64,000 nucleotides of DNA from an uncultured Muribaculaceae bacterium (GCA_944320595.1 CALUIB010000003.1:86569-150568); one strand, 5' to 3'; positions 9,120-18,945 are shown, counted from the first letter of the stretch. A program made the numbers and translations. Notes: generated by a model from the letters alone, not told the origin.

Positions 9120-9872
9120 ATGGACAAAATCGAAGCTAAAAACGTTGACTTTTACTACGGCGACTTCCACGCCCTGAAAGGCATCAACATCACCATCCCC
9201 AACAACCAAGTGGTGGCTTTCATTGGCCCGTCGGGGTGCGGAAAATCAACATTCCTGCGGCTGTTCAACCGCATGAACGACCTTATCCCAGGTACACGCC
9301 TCACCGGCGAGATACTTATCGACGGGCAAAACATATATGACAAGTCGATTGACATCGACACGCTGCGCCGCAACGTGGGCATGGTGTTCCAACGCCCCAA
9401 CCCGTTCCCCAAGAGCATCTTCGAGAATGTGGCATACGGCCTGTGCGTGAACGGCATAAAGGACAAGGAGTTCATTGCCCACCGTGTGGAAACTGCACTG
9501 AAGGGGGCTGCCCTGTGGAACGAGGTGAAGGACAAGCTCAAGGAGTCGGCCTACGCGCTGTCGGGCGGCCAACAGCAACGCCTGTGCATAGCACGCGCAA
9601 TGGCTGTGGAGCCATCTGTGCTGCTAATGGACGAACCGGCATCGGCACTCGACCCCATCTCGACCGCAAAAATCGAGGAACTTATATGCGAGCTTAGCGA
9701 GCAGACCACGGTGATAATCGTGACCCACAGCATGCAGCAGGCCGCCCGCGTGAGCAACAAGACGGCTTTCTTCTACCTGGGCGAGATGGTGGAATACGAC
9801 GACACCAAGAAGATATTCACCCACCCGGCAAAAGAAGCCACACAGAACTACATCACAGGCCGTTTCGGTTAA
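9120..9872 (+). CDS. pstB: Phosphate ABC transporter ATP-binding protein PstB
   Basis: The 250-residue ATPase has Walker [10 protein letters not shown] (residues about 37-45), signature LSGGQQQRL, Walker [13 protein letters not shown], and a switch His in [10 protein letters not shown]. The early block [17 protein letters not shown] and the C-terminal end YITGRFG are typical of PstB. It energises phosphate import by PstCA. It is the last gene of the tight pst cluster. After it comes a gap of 106 bases with an independent promoter driving the lipoprotein gene that separates it from phoU. Confidence 0.97.
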   Translation: MDKIEAKNVDFYYGDFHALKGINITIPNNQVVAFIGPSGCGKSTFLRLFNRMNDLIPGTRLTGEILIDGQNIYDKSIDIDTLRRNVGMVFQRPNPFPKSIFENVAYGLCVNGIKDKEFIAHRVETALKGAALWNEVKDKLKESAYALSGGQQQRLCIARAMAVEPSVLLMDEPASALDPISTAKIEELICELSEQTTVIIVTHSMQQAARVSNKTAFFYLGEMVEYDDTKKIFTHPAKEATQNYITGRFG

Positions 9873-9898
9873 TCATTATGTATGTTTATTAACAACGA

Positions 9899-9932
9899 TT
9901 TGCACAATAAATGTTAATATACTAACTTTGCC
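9899..9932 (+). promoter_or_regulatory. Promoter between pstB and the DUF5689 lipoprotein
   Basis: TTTG (9899-9902), 20 bases, then TAACTTTG (9923-9930) is a textbook Bacteroidetes promoter. It lies 47 bases upstream of the lipoprotein ATG, so this gene and perhaps phoU can be expressed apart from pstSCAB. Confidence 0.7.
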
Positions 9933-9978
9933 GAGCTAATAACGGCAAACTGTATTACACATTATTATTATCAACAAA

Positions 9979-12477
9979 ATGAACCAAAAATCATTTAAAT
10001 TATCATTCTTTAGCGTATTGCTGCTGCTTTGCGCAACGGCTTTTGTAAGTTGTTCCGACGATGAAGAACTGCCCGTGCCTCCAGGCTCCGGCACACCAAC
10101 CGACACGTTGGAAACCAACATTGCAAGCATTCGTAGCTTAATCACTAAGGCCAACCCTGGGAGTGAACCAGCCGAATTGCCTGCCGAACTGCGCGAAATG
10201 GACCTGCAAGGTGTGGTTGTTTCAGACAAGGACGGCGGCAACAGCTACCCGTTCATTCTTGCCCTTGTTGATACTACTCGAAACGGAGGGGCTGGAATCT
10301 TCGTATCGATAAACGAGGAATACAATACTTTCGAGCGTGGCGACGTGGTGAAAGTGTCGCTTAGCGACGCTACGGCACAGCTCTATAACAGCCAACTGCA
10401 AATATCCACCGCCAACAAGCCTGAACTCGTGGAACAGGTGGCAGCAATCTCGCCTATCGCAATCACGCCCGAGCAGATGCCGCAATACGAGGCTCAATAT
10501 GTCATAATCAATGAAACACAGCCTGCTGCCGAGGAAACCGGCACATGGAACGACGACAGCAACAAGGGCAACGTGACCATGGAAGTGCGCCAAGGCACTC
10601 AATACAAGGTGCGCACCATGGCCGACGCATCATTCGCCCAAGACACCATCCCGACCGACAAAAGCGGCTCGATGGCCGGTATCGTCGGCGTTTACAACGG
10701 CACCTACCAACTCAACCCTTGCAATGCCGACGACATCAACCTCACCGAGGCTCGTTTCACCATATCGGCCGAAAAAGCCACTTTGAAGGAAGTGCTTGAA
10801 GGCGAAGCTGGCACATACTACGAGGTGGAGGACCTCACCGTGGTGGGAACCAACATGCAGGGTGCAGTGCTTGAGCAAAATGGCGATTACATATATGCCT
10901 TCATGGGCACAGAACACGGCCTTGCCACGGGCGACGTGGTTAACGTGTCGGGGCGCACCGAGTCGCGCAATCAATTGCTGCAATTCGGTTCAAGCAGCAC
11001 CGTGGAAAAAACAGGCGAGACACGCCAAGTGACGATGCCCACACCCACTGTAATGACCGGCGCCGACCTTGAAAGCTATGCACAAGCCCCGGCCATCAAG
11101 TATGCCACATACGAAGGCACCATATTGCTGTCGGGCAACTACACCAACGTAGAAATCGATGACTGCGACTATCAGGGCAGCCTCGACTATATGACAGAGG
11201 AATACCGCCAGCAATACAAGGGTCACAAAGTTACACTCACCGGCTGGCTGTTTGGCTCTTACAAGACTTTTATCTACACATTGCCCGTGGAAACCGTTGA
11301 CCAAGGCATTGCCGAGGAAGATGTACCCGACGGTGCTATATATTACAGCTCGTTTGACAAGGAACTTTCATCCGAAACGTTCGGCGACGGCGGCCAATGG
11401 CCTTACCTCGACCAATTCGACGGCTGGATTAACCACAAAGGTAGCGGCGTAGCCCGTGTCACATACGACTACCAAAGTATGTCGGTACGCAGCAACCAGT
11501 CGTCGAAGGGGAGCCTGTCGCTCTACGACGGCTCGGGCCAAAACAACATATTCTTCAGCACGGCACCAAACTATTTCACCATCGAGCATATCGAAATAGG
11601 CAACGCCACCAACTTGAAATTGTCATTTGGCGCACAACGCTACAGCCAGGGAGCTACCAACACATTCATCGAGTCGGACTTTGAAGTGCGCGTGTCGGCC
11701 GACGGCCAAGTGTGGTCGCAGGCACTCGACTATGAGTTCAATACCGCCGACGAGCCTGGCCAATGGAGGCTCGCAACAGCCAATTTCACCCTGCCTGCTG
11801 CGACCAACGAGCTTTATGTTAAGTTCGAGGCCAAATACTCAAGTGCCAACCGCATCGACGACGTGCTGCTCACCGAAGGCCCCGGCGGCGAACTTGTGGA
11901 ATATGGCAAGGAGGAGGTTACTCCGCTTTCGACCATTGCAGAGGTGATAGCCTCGCCCATCGACCAGGTTTACCGTGTCGAAGGGCAAGTAGTAGGCACA
12001 CACACCAAGGGTTTCTTGGTGAAAGACGACACCGGCATAATCCTGGTGTACAAGAAAAAGCACGGGCAAGTAACGGGCTCGATGGTTACCGTGGAAGGCG
12101 CGACTACCGAGTATGGCGGCCTGCCTCAATTCGGCGAGACCAGTGAAGTAACGGTACTTTCGACCGGAACCTACACCCAGCCGCAACCCGAAGTGTTCAC
12201 CGCCGCCGACTTCACGGCCTACCTTTCCAACCCCACCATCAGGTACATCCAATACGAGGGATACTTCACATCAGAGCGTAACCAGTATTACCAGTGGTAC
12301 TACAACGTGGCTGTGGAAGGAACCGAGGCCGTAGGCTCGCTCTCATACCCCGACCTCGACGCACTCAACCTGCTCGACAAGGTTGACCACAACGTGAGGG
12401 TAACCGGCTACGCCATAGGTGTGTCGGGCGGCATATACGTCAACACCATGGTGACTTCGATAGAGGTTATCGATTAA
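9979..12477 (+). CDS. Surface lipoprotein with DUF5689 and OB-like domains, inserted between pstB and phoU
   Basis: The 832-residue product has a lipoprotein signal (AFVSC, Cys25) followed by SDDEE, an acidic stretch like that used for surface export of Bacteroidetes lipoproteins. Residues about 40-260 look like DUF5689: TNIASIRSLITKANPG, LQGVVVSDKDGGNSYPF and GIFVSINEEY with GDVVKVSL. A second OB-like module (around YYEVEDLTVVG) follows, then a jelly-roll / choice-of-anchor region from YYSSFDKELSSETFGDGGQW to about residue 630, and a final OB-like module (VYRVEGQVVG with GFLVKDDTG). No catalytic residues can be named. Its position inside the phosphate locus suggests a role in capturing or processing phosphate-containing material, but that is inference from context only. 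phoU follows after 44 bases with no visible terminator. Confidence 0.75.
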   Translation: MNQKSFKLSFFSVLLLLCATAFVSCSDDEELPVPPGSGTPTDTLETNIASIRSLITKANPGSEPAELPAELREMDLQGVVVSDKDGGNSYPFILALVDTTRNGGAGIFVSINEEYNTFERGDVVKVSLSDATAQLYNSQLQISTANKPELVEQVAAISPIAITPEQMPQYEAQYVIINETQPAAEETGTWNDDSNKGNVTMEVRQGTQYKVRTMADASFAQDTIPTDKSGSMAGIVGVYNGTYQLNPCNADDINLTEARFTISAEKATLKEVLEGEAGTYYEVEDLTVVGTNMQGAVLEQNGDYIYAFMGTEHGLATGDVVNVSGRTESRNQLLQFGSSSTVEKTGETRQVTMPTPTVMTGADLESYAQAPAIKYATYEGTILLSGNYTNVEIDDCDYQGSLDYMTEEYRQQYKGHKVTLTGWLFGSYKTFIYTLPVETVDQGIAEEDVPDGAIYYSSFDKELSSETFGDGGQWPYLDQFDGWINHKGSGVARVTYDYQSMSVRSNQSSKGSLSLYDGSGQNNIFFSTAPNYFTIEHIEIGNATNLKLSFGAQRYSQGATNTFIESDFEVRVSADGQVWSQALDYEFNTADEPGQWRLATANFTLPAATNELYVKFEAKYSSANRIDDVLLTEGPGGELVEYGKEEVTPLSTIAEVIASPIDQVYRVEGQVVGTHTKGFLVKDDTGIILVYKKKHGQVTGSMVTVEGATTEYGGLPQFGETSEVTVLSTGTYTQPQPEVFTAADFTAYLSNPTIRYIQYEGYFTSERNQYYQWYYNVAVEGTEAVGSLSYPDLDALNLLDKVDHNVRVTGYAIGVSGGIYVNTMVTSIEVID

Positions 12478-12521
12478 AAACTGAATACAAAAAACACCTT
12501 TCTTCAAACACATTTAGCATT

Positions 12522-13235
12522 ATGGTAAAATTTGTAGAAAACGAACTCCAGGCCATAAAAGACGAGGTAAACGATATGTGGAAACTCGTTTACCAGCAGC
12601 TTAGCGACGCTTGCAAGGCTGTACTCAACGTGGACTACGACCTTGTGGACCGCGTGGTGGCTCGTGAACGCCGCGTCAACGCATTCGAGCTCAAAATCGA
12701 CAGCGACATCGAGGACTTCATCGCCCTCTACAACCCCGTGGCCGTTGACTTGCGCTTTTCACTGGCAATGCTCAAGATTAACAACAACCTTGAACGCATA
12801 GGCGACTACGCCGACAGCATAGCCCGCTTGGTGGTACGCACCGAGCTGAAGGATGAACAAAAACAGCTGTTCCAAGAACTGAAACTGCAAGAAACATTCG
12901 ATGCTGTGCTGAAGATGCTGCGCACCACCTACGATGCCCTGCAACGCCAAGACATAAGCATGGCTAAATCGGTGTTTGAAGACGATGACGCGCTCGACGT
13001 GCTTAACCGCGAGGCAATCGACGTGCTTGCACGCTATGCACAGCAGCACCCCGAAAGCATAAAGCTGTGCCTTGAAATGGCCGGGGTGTTCCGAAAACTG
13101 GAACGCGCAGGCGACCACATCAACAACCTCTCGGAAGAAACCGTGTTCTACATCGATGCCGAAGTGCTCAAGCACCGCAAGAACAAAATCGACACCAGCG
13201 AGCAACGCGAAGCCGAAGAGCACGACCACAAGTAA
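12522..13235 (+). CDS. phoU: Phosphate signalling protein PhoU
   Basis: The 237-residue, largely helical protein shows the two PhoU repeats. Characteristic pieces are FELKIDSDIEDFIALYNPVA, DLRFSLAMLKINNNLERIGD and, in the second repeat, FRKLERAGDHINNLSEE, with the acidic metal-binding ERxGD / ERAGD motifs. PhoU links the activity of the Pst transporter to the phosphate-sensing kinase and limits phosphate uptake. It lies downstream of pstB, separated by the lipoprotein gene. No phoB/phoR pair is present in this window. The C-terminus ends in a short charged tail. Two hairpins follow the stop codon. Confidence 0.93.
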   Translation: MVKFVENELQAIKDEVNDMWKLVYQQLSDACKAVLNVDYDLVDRVVARERRVNAFELKIDSDIEDFIALYNPVAVDLRFSLAMLKINNNLERIGDYADSIARLVVRTELKDEQKQLFQELKLQETFDAVLKMLRTTYDALQRQDISMAKSVFEDDDALDVLNREAIDVLARYAQQHPESIKLCLEMAGVFRKLERAGDHINNLSEETVFYIDAEVLKHRKNKIDTSEQREAEEHDHK

Positions 13236-13236
13236 A

Positions 13237-13345
13237 GATAGTGAGCCTTGCGGCCCTGCGCCGCAAGTCACTATCTATTCATAATTCAATGCAACGAGCC
13301 GGGGGAATGGCATAATATACGCCACTCCCCCGGCTTAATTTTCTC
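13237..13345 (+). terminator. Two consecutive hairpins after phoU
   Basis: The first hairpin (13237-13275) pairs GATAGTGA and GCCTTGCGGC with GCCGCAAG and TCACTATC but lacks a T-run. The second (about 13298-13345) pairs AGCCGGGGGAATGGC with GCCACTCCCCCGGCT and is followed by TAATTTTCT. The rest of the gap up to 13608 is AT-rich and contains no supported gene. Confidence 0.65.
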
Positions 13346-13558
13346 CGCCTTTAAATGGGAAATAAATCGGGAGAGACATTCGACTTCACTGGTTCTCAAT
13401 AGTTTTTGGGGTAGGTACAAAAAAAAAATTAATTGTCATCACGACAACTAATCTTCAACTTAAAATCTAATACCATGAAAAAACCGATACAAAAGTATGC
13501 TATATATCCATGCTGTGCAACATATAAGGCACTTTTTTTCTTTAATTTTGCATTTTTT

Positions 13559-13591
13559 AAAACAAAAGCCCCGTTTTGGGGCTTTTGTTTT
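13559..13591. terminator. Bidirectional terminator after the DUF4836 gene
   Basis: AAAACAAAAGCCCC and GGGGCTTTTGTTTT form a perfect 14-bp stem around GTTTT. The A- and T-tracts make it work in both directions; it lies 18 bases beyond the end of the minus-strand DUF4836 gene. Confidence 0.85.
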
Positions 13592-13608
13592 AATTTGACA
13601 ACAGTTGT

Positions 13609-15099
13609 TTACATTTGTGCATTGGCGATTATTGTCAACAGGGTTTCAAGAATATTGTCGCCTTGCGGTTCCTCGACCACAAGTTTTACGCTTGCCGAAG
13701 TGTTGTCGATGGTGCGGCCTTCGAGGTATGCGCTAAACTTCAAGTTTGGCGCAAAAGACGCAAGCATGGAATTTGCCCGCGAACCGTTGCGCAAATTGGC
13801 ATACGCTCCACCGGCAGTTGACTCGAATATGCCACGAGCAAGGTCATCGTCATACATACTTTCGGCAACCTTTTGCGGAGACGTGCGGAAGTAGAAGAAC
13901 CCGTCGGCCGAGCCAAAAGCCACAGCGACATCGCTCGAAATGCTCACCACATATTCATTGCCCATACGGGTGCATTTAATAAATCCCATTTGATTAATCG
14001 ACGATTGCAACTTTTGGCACAATTCGTCGGCCTTGCCAGTCTTAATTGCCCCGTATATTTGCGGTATCGACGAGCGGTTTAACATTTGGTCAACATAATT
14101 GTAGCCAATGGTCACCGGGCCGTCGATACTTGCTATGTAGCCCTTTATTTCATCGGCAGTAACAAACGGATTGGCCTTCATGTTCGCAAACATGACATTG
14201 AATGCCTCTACCTTCAGCAACTCTTCACCTTTTACCGAGCCTGAGAATACAAGCTGCATATCGGCTGGTATGAACTTCAACCCCTCGGCCGACGGCTTGC
14301 CCATGATGGATTCCATCTGCTTTGTAGCCTCATTCTCATCGACAAACGATGCGTATTGCATTTCCACGTCACCTTTGTTGAAATTAAGCGTACCACCTAT
14401 GCCACGGAACGATTTAAGGTAATCGGCAAACATATTGCCATAAATCTGGGTTATGGTCTGACGACTGCCTGACATTTCAAACAGTTTTTGGTAGTCGGCA
14501 TAGAATGCTGCATCCACCTTGCGGCCAAGCATCTCCATTGCATCGGCATTGCTTTCGATGGAATTTTCATAACCGTTGGTGACGAGGTTCTTGACGAGTG
14601 CTTCGGCAGCACCCGACTCGGCTGGCTGGCGAGGTGTGGCGCACACAAAGTATGCGTCGGTAATCATAAGCCATGTGCCGTTGGTCTCCATCTTGTCAAT
14701 TGCACCGTCGGTTTCCATTCCGGCTCCGGCCTGTTTTTCCACGTAAGCCTTGAAAGCCGTGCGGTCGGCCACGGGCACTATGCCCACAGCCTCAAAGTCG
14801 CTTGAGCCGAAAACATATATCTTCCGCGAGAAGTCAACCCCGGCCTTGGCAAAATCGGCCAGTTCCTGCTTGTCGTTTCCCGACATACCTTTTTCCACGA
14901 GCGATTTGTAGGAATCGGGAAATACCACTTCCCCTCCCTCGATTTTTACGCCAGCCTTGCCGATGATGCTTTCGCCGTCGATGGCTGCCACATAGGTGGC
15001 ATCGGCCGGAATCATGGAAGTGGCATCCTTGCCCTCTTCCTTACACGAAACAAACACCATTGCCACTGCAAGCAGCAGCATTAATCCTAACTTTTTCAT
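13609..15099 (-). CDS. DUF4836 family lipoprotein
   Basis: The 496-residue product has a lipoprotein signal, MKKLGLMLLLAVAMVFVSC (Cys19), and then the DUF4836 pattern. The pattern is an N-terminal MIPADATYVAAIDGESIIGKAG, a middle part with repeated references to one barrel-like fold, and a late block such as FIPADMQLVFSGSVKGEELL. The family is widespread in Bacteroidales and has no assigned function. It is a single-gene unit, bounded downstream by a strong terminator and upstream by a palindromic repeat that separates it from glgB. Confidence 0.8.
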   Translation of the reverse strand: MKKLGLMLLLAVAMVFVSCKEEGKDATSMIPADATYVAAIDGESIIGKAGVKIEGGEVVFPDSYKSLVEKGMSGNDKQELADFAKAGVDFSRKIYVFGSSDFEAVGIVPVADRTAFKAYVEKQAGAGMETDGAIDKMETNGTWLMITDAYFVCATPRQPAESGAAEALVKNLVTNGYENSIESNADAMEMLGRKVDAAFYADYQKLFEMSGSRQTITQIYGNMFADYLKSFRGIGGTLNFNKGDVEMQYASFVDENEATKQMESIMGKPSAEGLKFIPADMQLVFSGSVKGEELLKVEAFNVMFANMKANPFVTADEIKGYIASIDGPVTIGYNYVDQMLNRSSIPQIYGAIKTGKADELCQKLQSSINQMGFIKCTRMGNEYVVSISSDVAVAFGSADGFFYFRTSPQKVAESMYDDDLARGIFESTAGGAYANLRNGSRANSMLASFAPNLKFSAYLEGRTIDNTSASVKLVVEEPQGDNILETLLTIIANAQM

Positions 15100-15140
15100 A
15101 ACATTTACGTTTAGGTGTTTAAAAAATATTCTGATATTGC

Positions 15141-15170
15141 AGTAGAGACGCGATTAATCGCGTCTCTACT
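15141..15170. repeat. Perfect 30-bp palindrome of the GTAGAGACGC type
   Basis: The arm AGTAGAGACGCGATT is followed directly by its exact reverse complement. It lies 11 bases beyond the glgB stop and may act as its terminator. Relatives are found at 32024-32053 and inside the MITE-like element at 46733-46823, so it also belongs to a dispersed repeat family. Confidence 0.75.
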
Positions 15171-15180
15171 TGATTTTATA

Positions 15181-17226
15181 TTATTCGGTCTTTTTGCAAC
15201 GGCCACGACGCTTGCGAGCCATCTTCAGCACCTGCGCCGAACGGGCGGGCAGGTAGAGCTTGAGCCAGCCAAGTCCGTGGGGAGCATAAAGCGGGTCGTC
15301 TTGCGTGAAGTGGTGGACGCTTTCATCGATGTTGCCATAACCTCCATACCGCTTGTCATCGCTGTCAAACACGCCGTCGTATTCTCCCACAGGGGCAAGA
15401 ATGCCATAATCGGTGAACGACTTTGTGGGGCTAAAGTTATAGATAAACACGTAATCCCCGCGCTTGTAGGCCAGTACCTGGTCGTCGTCCTTGTCCCATA
15501 ATTTCTCGATGGGCAGTGCTTGGAAGTTCTTGATGCCTGCCACCAGGTGTATCATGTCGTTGTCGAAGTTGTTCAGGAACTGGTACTTCAAGTCCTTGCG
15601 GTCAACCAAGTCCCACTGGCGGCGGGCATACTTGTAACTCCAGCCGTTCCCTTCGCGCGGGAAGTCAATCCATTCGGGATGGCCAAACTCGTTGCCCATG
15701 AAGTTAAGGTAGCCGCCATTGATGGTAGTGCACGTCACAAGTCGTATCATCTTGTGCAGTGCCATGCCGCGGTCCACGGTCATATTGTTATCGCCCACGG
15801 TCATGTGCCAGTACATCTCGCTGTCGATTAGGCGGAATATTATGGTCTTGTCGCCCACCAGTGCCTGGTCATGGCTTTCGGCATAACTCACAGTCTTCTC
15901 GTTATAACGGCGGTTGGTGAGTTCCCAGAATATCGAGGTCGGATGCCAGTCTTCGTCTTTTTTCTCCTTGATGGTCTTTATCCAGTAGTCGGGTATGCCC
16001 ATTGCCATGCGGTAGTCGAATCCCATGCCGCCGTCCTTGAATTTCAGTGCCAGCCCTGGCATTCCGCTCATCTCCTCGGCTATGGTTATGGCATTGGGGT
16101 TCACCTGGTGAATGAGCAGGTTGGCAAGCGTCAAGTAAGTGATAGCGTTGGTGTCCTCGGCACCGTTGTAGTAGTCGTCATACGAACTGAACCCTTGCCC
16201 TAAGCCGTGGTTGTAATAAAGCATCGACGTAACGCCGTCGAAACGGAAACCGTCGAAGTGGTATTCTTCGAGCCAGAACTTGCAGTTCGAGAGCAGGAAG
16301 TGCAGCACCTCGTTCTTGCCATAATCAAAGCACAGCGAATCCCATGCCGGATGCTCGCGGCGACCGTCGCCATAGAAGTAAAGGTCGTAGCTACCGTCGA
16401 AACGGCCAAGGCCCTCCACTTCGTTCTTCACGGCGTGCGAGTGCACGATGTCCATTATCACGGCAATGCCCATCTTGTGCGCCTCGTCGATGAGCTTTTT
16501 CAGCTCGTCGGGAGTGCCGAAACGGCTCGATGCAGCATAGAAACTCGACACATGGTAGCCAAACGAGCCGTAATACGGGTGTTCCTGTATGGCCATTATC
16601 TGTATTGCGTTATAGCCATCGGCGGCCACACGCGGAAGTATGTTCTTGCGGAACTCCTCGTATGTACCCACGCGCTCGGCATCCTGCGCCATGCCTATGT
16701 GGCACTCGTAGATGAGCAGCGGCGACACATTGGGCTTGAACTCCTTAACCTTGAAACGGTAAGGACGAGCCGGAGCCCACACCTGTGCCGAGAATATGAG
16801 CGTCTGCTCGTCTTGCACCACGCGGCGAGCGTATGCCGGAATGCGCTCGCCTTCGCCGCCATCCCATTTCATCTTCAGCTTGTACAGGTCACCATGTTTC
16901 AGTTTGTCGGCGGCGAGCGTTATCTCCCACACACCGTTGTCTATGCGCATGAGCGCATAGTCTTCGCGCTCGGTCCAGTCGTTGAACGAGCCTATCATAT
17001 ATATAGCCGTGGCATGCGGAGCCCATTCACGGAATACCCATCCGCCACGGGTCTTGTGCAGTCCGAAATAATTATGGGCGTTGGCAAAGTCGTCGAGCGA
17101 CATTTTGCCGCCCCCGGTCAATTCCTTTTCCTTACGAATCACGTCTTCGTGCCTGCCGTTGATGGCATCGGCGTATGGCTCAAGCCACGGGTCATTCTTG
17201 ATTATCGGAAGAACCTTCTTTTTCAT
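15181..17226 (-). CDS. glgB: 1,4-alpha-glucan (glycogen) branching enzyme, eukaryote-like GH13_8 type
   Basis: The 681-residue enzyme has an N-terminal CBM48-type module (GGWVFREWAPHATAIYMIG, FNDW) and a GH13 barrel. Visible active-site motifs are MDIVHSHA (residues 259-266), GFRFDGV with the Asp330 nucleophile, IAEEMSGMP with Glu384 as likely acid/base, and the third acidic motif YAESHDQAL. The order and wording of these motifs fit the eukaryote-like branching enzymes found in Bacteroidetes. It makes alpha-1,6 branches in glycogen in the cytoplasm. No other glycogen genes are adjacent. Its promoter is one copy of the dispersed palindrome-plus-core repeat. The C-terminus ends in a very basic tail (ARKRRGRCKKTE). 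Confidence 0.95.
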   Translation of the reverse strand: MKKKVLPIIKNDPWLEPYADAINGRHEDVIRKEKELTGGGKMSLDDFANAHNYFGLHKTRGGWVFREWAPHATAIYMIGSFNDWTEREDYALMRIDNGVWEITLAADKLKHGDLYKLKMKWDGGEGERIPAYARRVVQDEQTLIFSAQVWAPARPYRFKVKEFKPNVSPLLIYECHIGMAQDAERVGTYEEFRKNILPRVAADGYNAIQIMAIQEHPYYGSFGYHVSSFYAASSRFGTPDELKKLIDEAHKMGIAVIMDIVHSHAVKNEVEGLGRFDGSYDLYFYGDGRREHPAWDSLCFDYGKNEVLHFLLSNCKFWLEEYHFDGFRFDGVTSMLYYNHGLGQGFSSYDDYYNGAEDTNAITYLTLANLLIHQVNPNAITIAEEMSGMPGLALKFKDGGMGFDYRMAMGIPDYWIKTIKEKKDEDWHPTSIFWELTNRRYNEKTVSYAESHDQALVGDKTIIFRLIDSEMYWHMTVGDNNMTVDRGMALHKMIRLVTCTTINGGYLNFMGNEFGHPEWIDFPREGNGWSYKYARRQWDLVDRKDLKYQFLNNFDNDMIHLVAGIKNFQALPIEKLWDKDDDQVLAYKRGDYVFIYNFSPTKSFTDYGILAPVGEYDGVFDSDDKRYGGYGNIDESVHHFTQDDPLYAPHGLGWLKLYLPARSAQVLKMARKRRGRCKKTE

Positions 17227-17263
17227 GCTGTTATTATTTTAGAGGTTACAGTATTAGCTGCTA

Positions 17264-17312
17264 CAAAGATAGTATAAGGCAAGCGCAAGACAAAACAAAT
17301 GCGTTTGTTTTT
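17264..17312 (-). promoter_or_regulatory. Promoter of glgB: copy A of the dispersed promoter repeat
   Basis: Reading the minus strand: a CAAACGCATTTG palindrome flanked by A/T tracts, then TTTTG, a 19-base spacer containing TTGCGCTTGCCTT, and TATCTTTG (17264-17271). The layout matches the copies at yeiH-like, DUF4831, purU and mscS genes; the palindrome closely resembles that in front of the mscS gene. The remainder of the 17227-17594 gap is AT-rich with no gene. Confidence 0.65.
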
Positions 17313-17594
17313 TCCCATTAGCTTTGCCCAAGTTTTATCATTCAATAAAAATAGGAATAATTTTCCAAAGTTTCCGACATTGCGCATTAAAAAAACTTGT
17401 GAAAACAGGCCGCAAGCACTTTGGAACATACCGCATGGCCGATAGGCTTAAAATAAACAACATCGCTAATTGGCTATATTTTCAGAAAAATAGAACAATA
17501 TTCTCAAAAAATGTTAAGACTAATTAAACTTTTAGGATTTCTATTTATAGTTTATTTAATTTGCAATCGTAAAATTTCAAACCAGTGAATCAAT

Positions 17595-18920
17595 ATGAAA
17601 ACGACAAGACATTTATTCTTAACATTGGTTGCTTGCATGGCCGTGCTGATGGCGGCTTGCAGCGACGATGATGGCCAAAAGCCCTCAAGCGGAACAATTC
17701 CCGACAATGTGGTGGCTGCTTTCAACAGCCAATACCCCGATGCCTCGAATGTGAGCTGGAAGATTAAAGGCGAATATGCCGTTGCCAGTTTTACTATCGA
17801 TGAAACACGAAGCTCCGAGGCCGGCCGAAACCGCGCGTGGTATCACCTTAGCGACGGACGGTGGGCGATGAGCGACTTCGACATACCATACGCAATGCTG
17901 CCCGAGGCTGTGAAGACGGCCTTCGAGGGGTCGGAATATGCGCAGTCGCCATGGCGCATCGACGATGACGACGTAGAGGTGATAACCCGCCACGGATATG
18001 ACGAGACGCTATATGTTATCGACGTGGAGAAAAACGAAAATGGCACAGAGACCGAAGTGGAGTTGTATTACACCGCCGATGGAATATTGGTCAACACCAT
18101 CGTAGATGCCGAGCGTGACAACGACCACAGCGATATGCTGCCTGGCAACTCTCCGACAACTATAACCGAATGGATAAACCAGCATTTCCCCGGTGCACGC
18201 ATCATAGACGTGGATGAAGAGGACGGAGGCATTGAAGTTGACCTGATATACGACGGGCTGAAGCACGAGGTAGTGTTCACCATTGCTGCACAATGGATAT
18301 ATACCAAAGTGGAATATGGCCGCCGCAACATGGGGCTGATAGAACAAGTGGTGATTGATGCCTTGAGGACATCGGAACACTACACATCGGATGCCAATAT
18401 CGACGACATCGACCGGTACGAGACAGCAGCAGGCGACACATTCTATTGTTTTGAACTCGAAACGCGTTTCGACGATGACATTGAGGTGTACATCTCCGTC
18501 AGCGGCGAGGTACTGTCGGGAAGACCATCATTTGGCAACACGGGCGGTGCTGCCGTTAACAGCGACATCGAGGCTTTCATCGCCGACCGTTACCCCGGAG
18601 CCATTATTGTTGAAAAAGACAACGACGATGGCTACATAGAGGTGGAAATCAGGCACGACGGCATCGAGAAAGAAGTGATATTCAACGGTCGCCATGAGTG
18701 GATTTGCACAAAGTGGGAAATCTCGCGTGGCCGCCTGCCCGAGGAGATTGTGAACGTGATAGTCAATGCCGGGTACTCGATGCATCAAATCGACGATGAC
18801 GACATCGACGTGATTGAAACCGCCAATGCGCTCACTTACGAGGTGGAAGTGGAAGACCGCGGCGACGACATCAAATTAATAATAGTGAATGGCGTCATCG
18901 AGCGAGTTGTGAGAGATTAA
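17595..18920 (+). CDS. Lipoprotein made of PepSY-like (DUF2874) repeats
   Basis: The 441-residue protein has a lipobox at LMAAC (Cys22) followed by SDDDG. The rest consists of repeated PepSY-like units: IPDNVVAAFNSQYPDASNVSW, LPEAVKTAFEGSEYA, ITEWINQHFPGARIIDVDEE, IEAFIADRYPGAIIVEKDND and LPEEIVNVIVNAGYSMHQID. Each ends in a strand pattern like YEVEVE or EVEIRHDG. It is strongly acidic. Such proteins are common periplasmic or surface lipoproteins of Bacteroidetes and some related ones resemble beta-lactamase inhibitory protein folds; a ligand or partner cannot be named. It is a single-gene unit with a terminator 25 bases downstream. Confidence 0.8.
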   Translation: MKTTRHLFLTLVACMAVLMAACSDDDGQKPSSGTIPDNVVAAFNSQYPDASNVSWKIKGEYAVASFTIDETRSSEAGRNRAWYHLSDGRWAMSDFDIPYAMLPEAVKTAFEGSEYAQSPWRIDDDDVEVITRHGYDETLYVIDVEKNENGTETEVELYYTADGILVNTIVDAERDNDHSDMLPGNSPTTITEWINQHFPGARIIDVDEEDGGIEVDLIYDGLKHEVVFTIAAQWIYTKVEYGRRNMGLIEQVVIDALRTSEHYTSDANIDDIDRYETAAGDTFYCFELETRFDDDIEVYISVSGEVLSGRPSFGNTGGAAVNSDIEAFIADRYPGAIIVEKDNDDGYIEVEIRHDGIEKEVIFNGRHEWICTKWEISRGRLPEEIVNVIVNAGYSMHQIDDDDIDVIETANALTYEVEVEDRGDDIKLIIVNGVIERVVRD

Positions 18921-18945
18921 CCATCGTTATTTACAATGTATTATA

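Noticed and set aside
13475..13608. Short plus-strand frame starting MKKPIQKYAIYPCC between phoU and the DUF4836 gene
   Set aside because: It runs through the bidirectional terminator and into the antisense of the DUF4836 gene, so it is unlikely to be translated.
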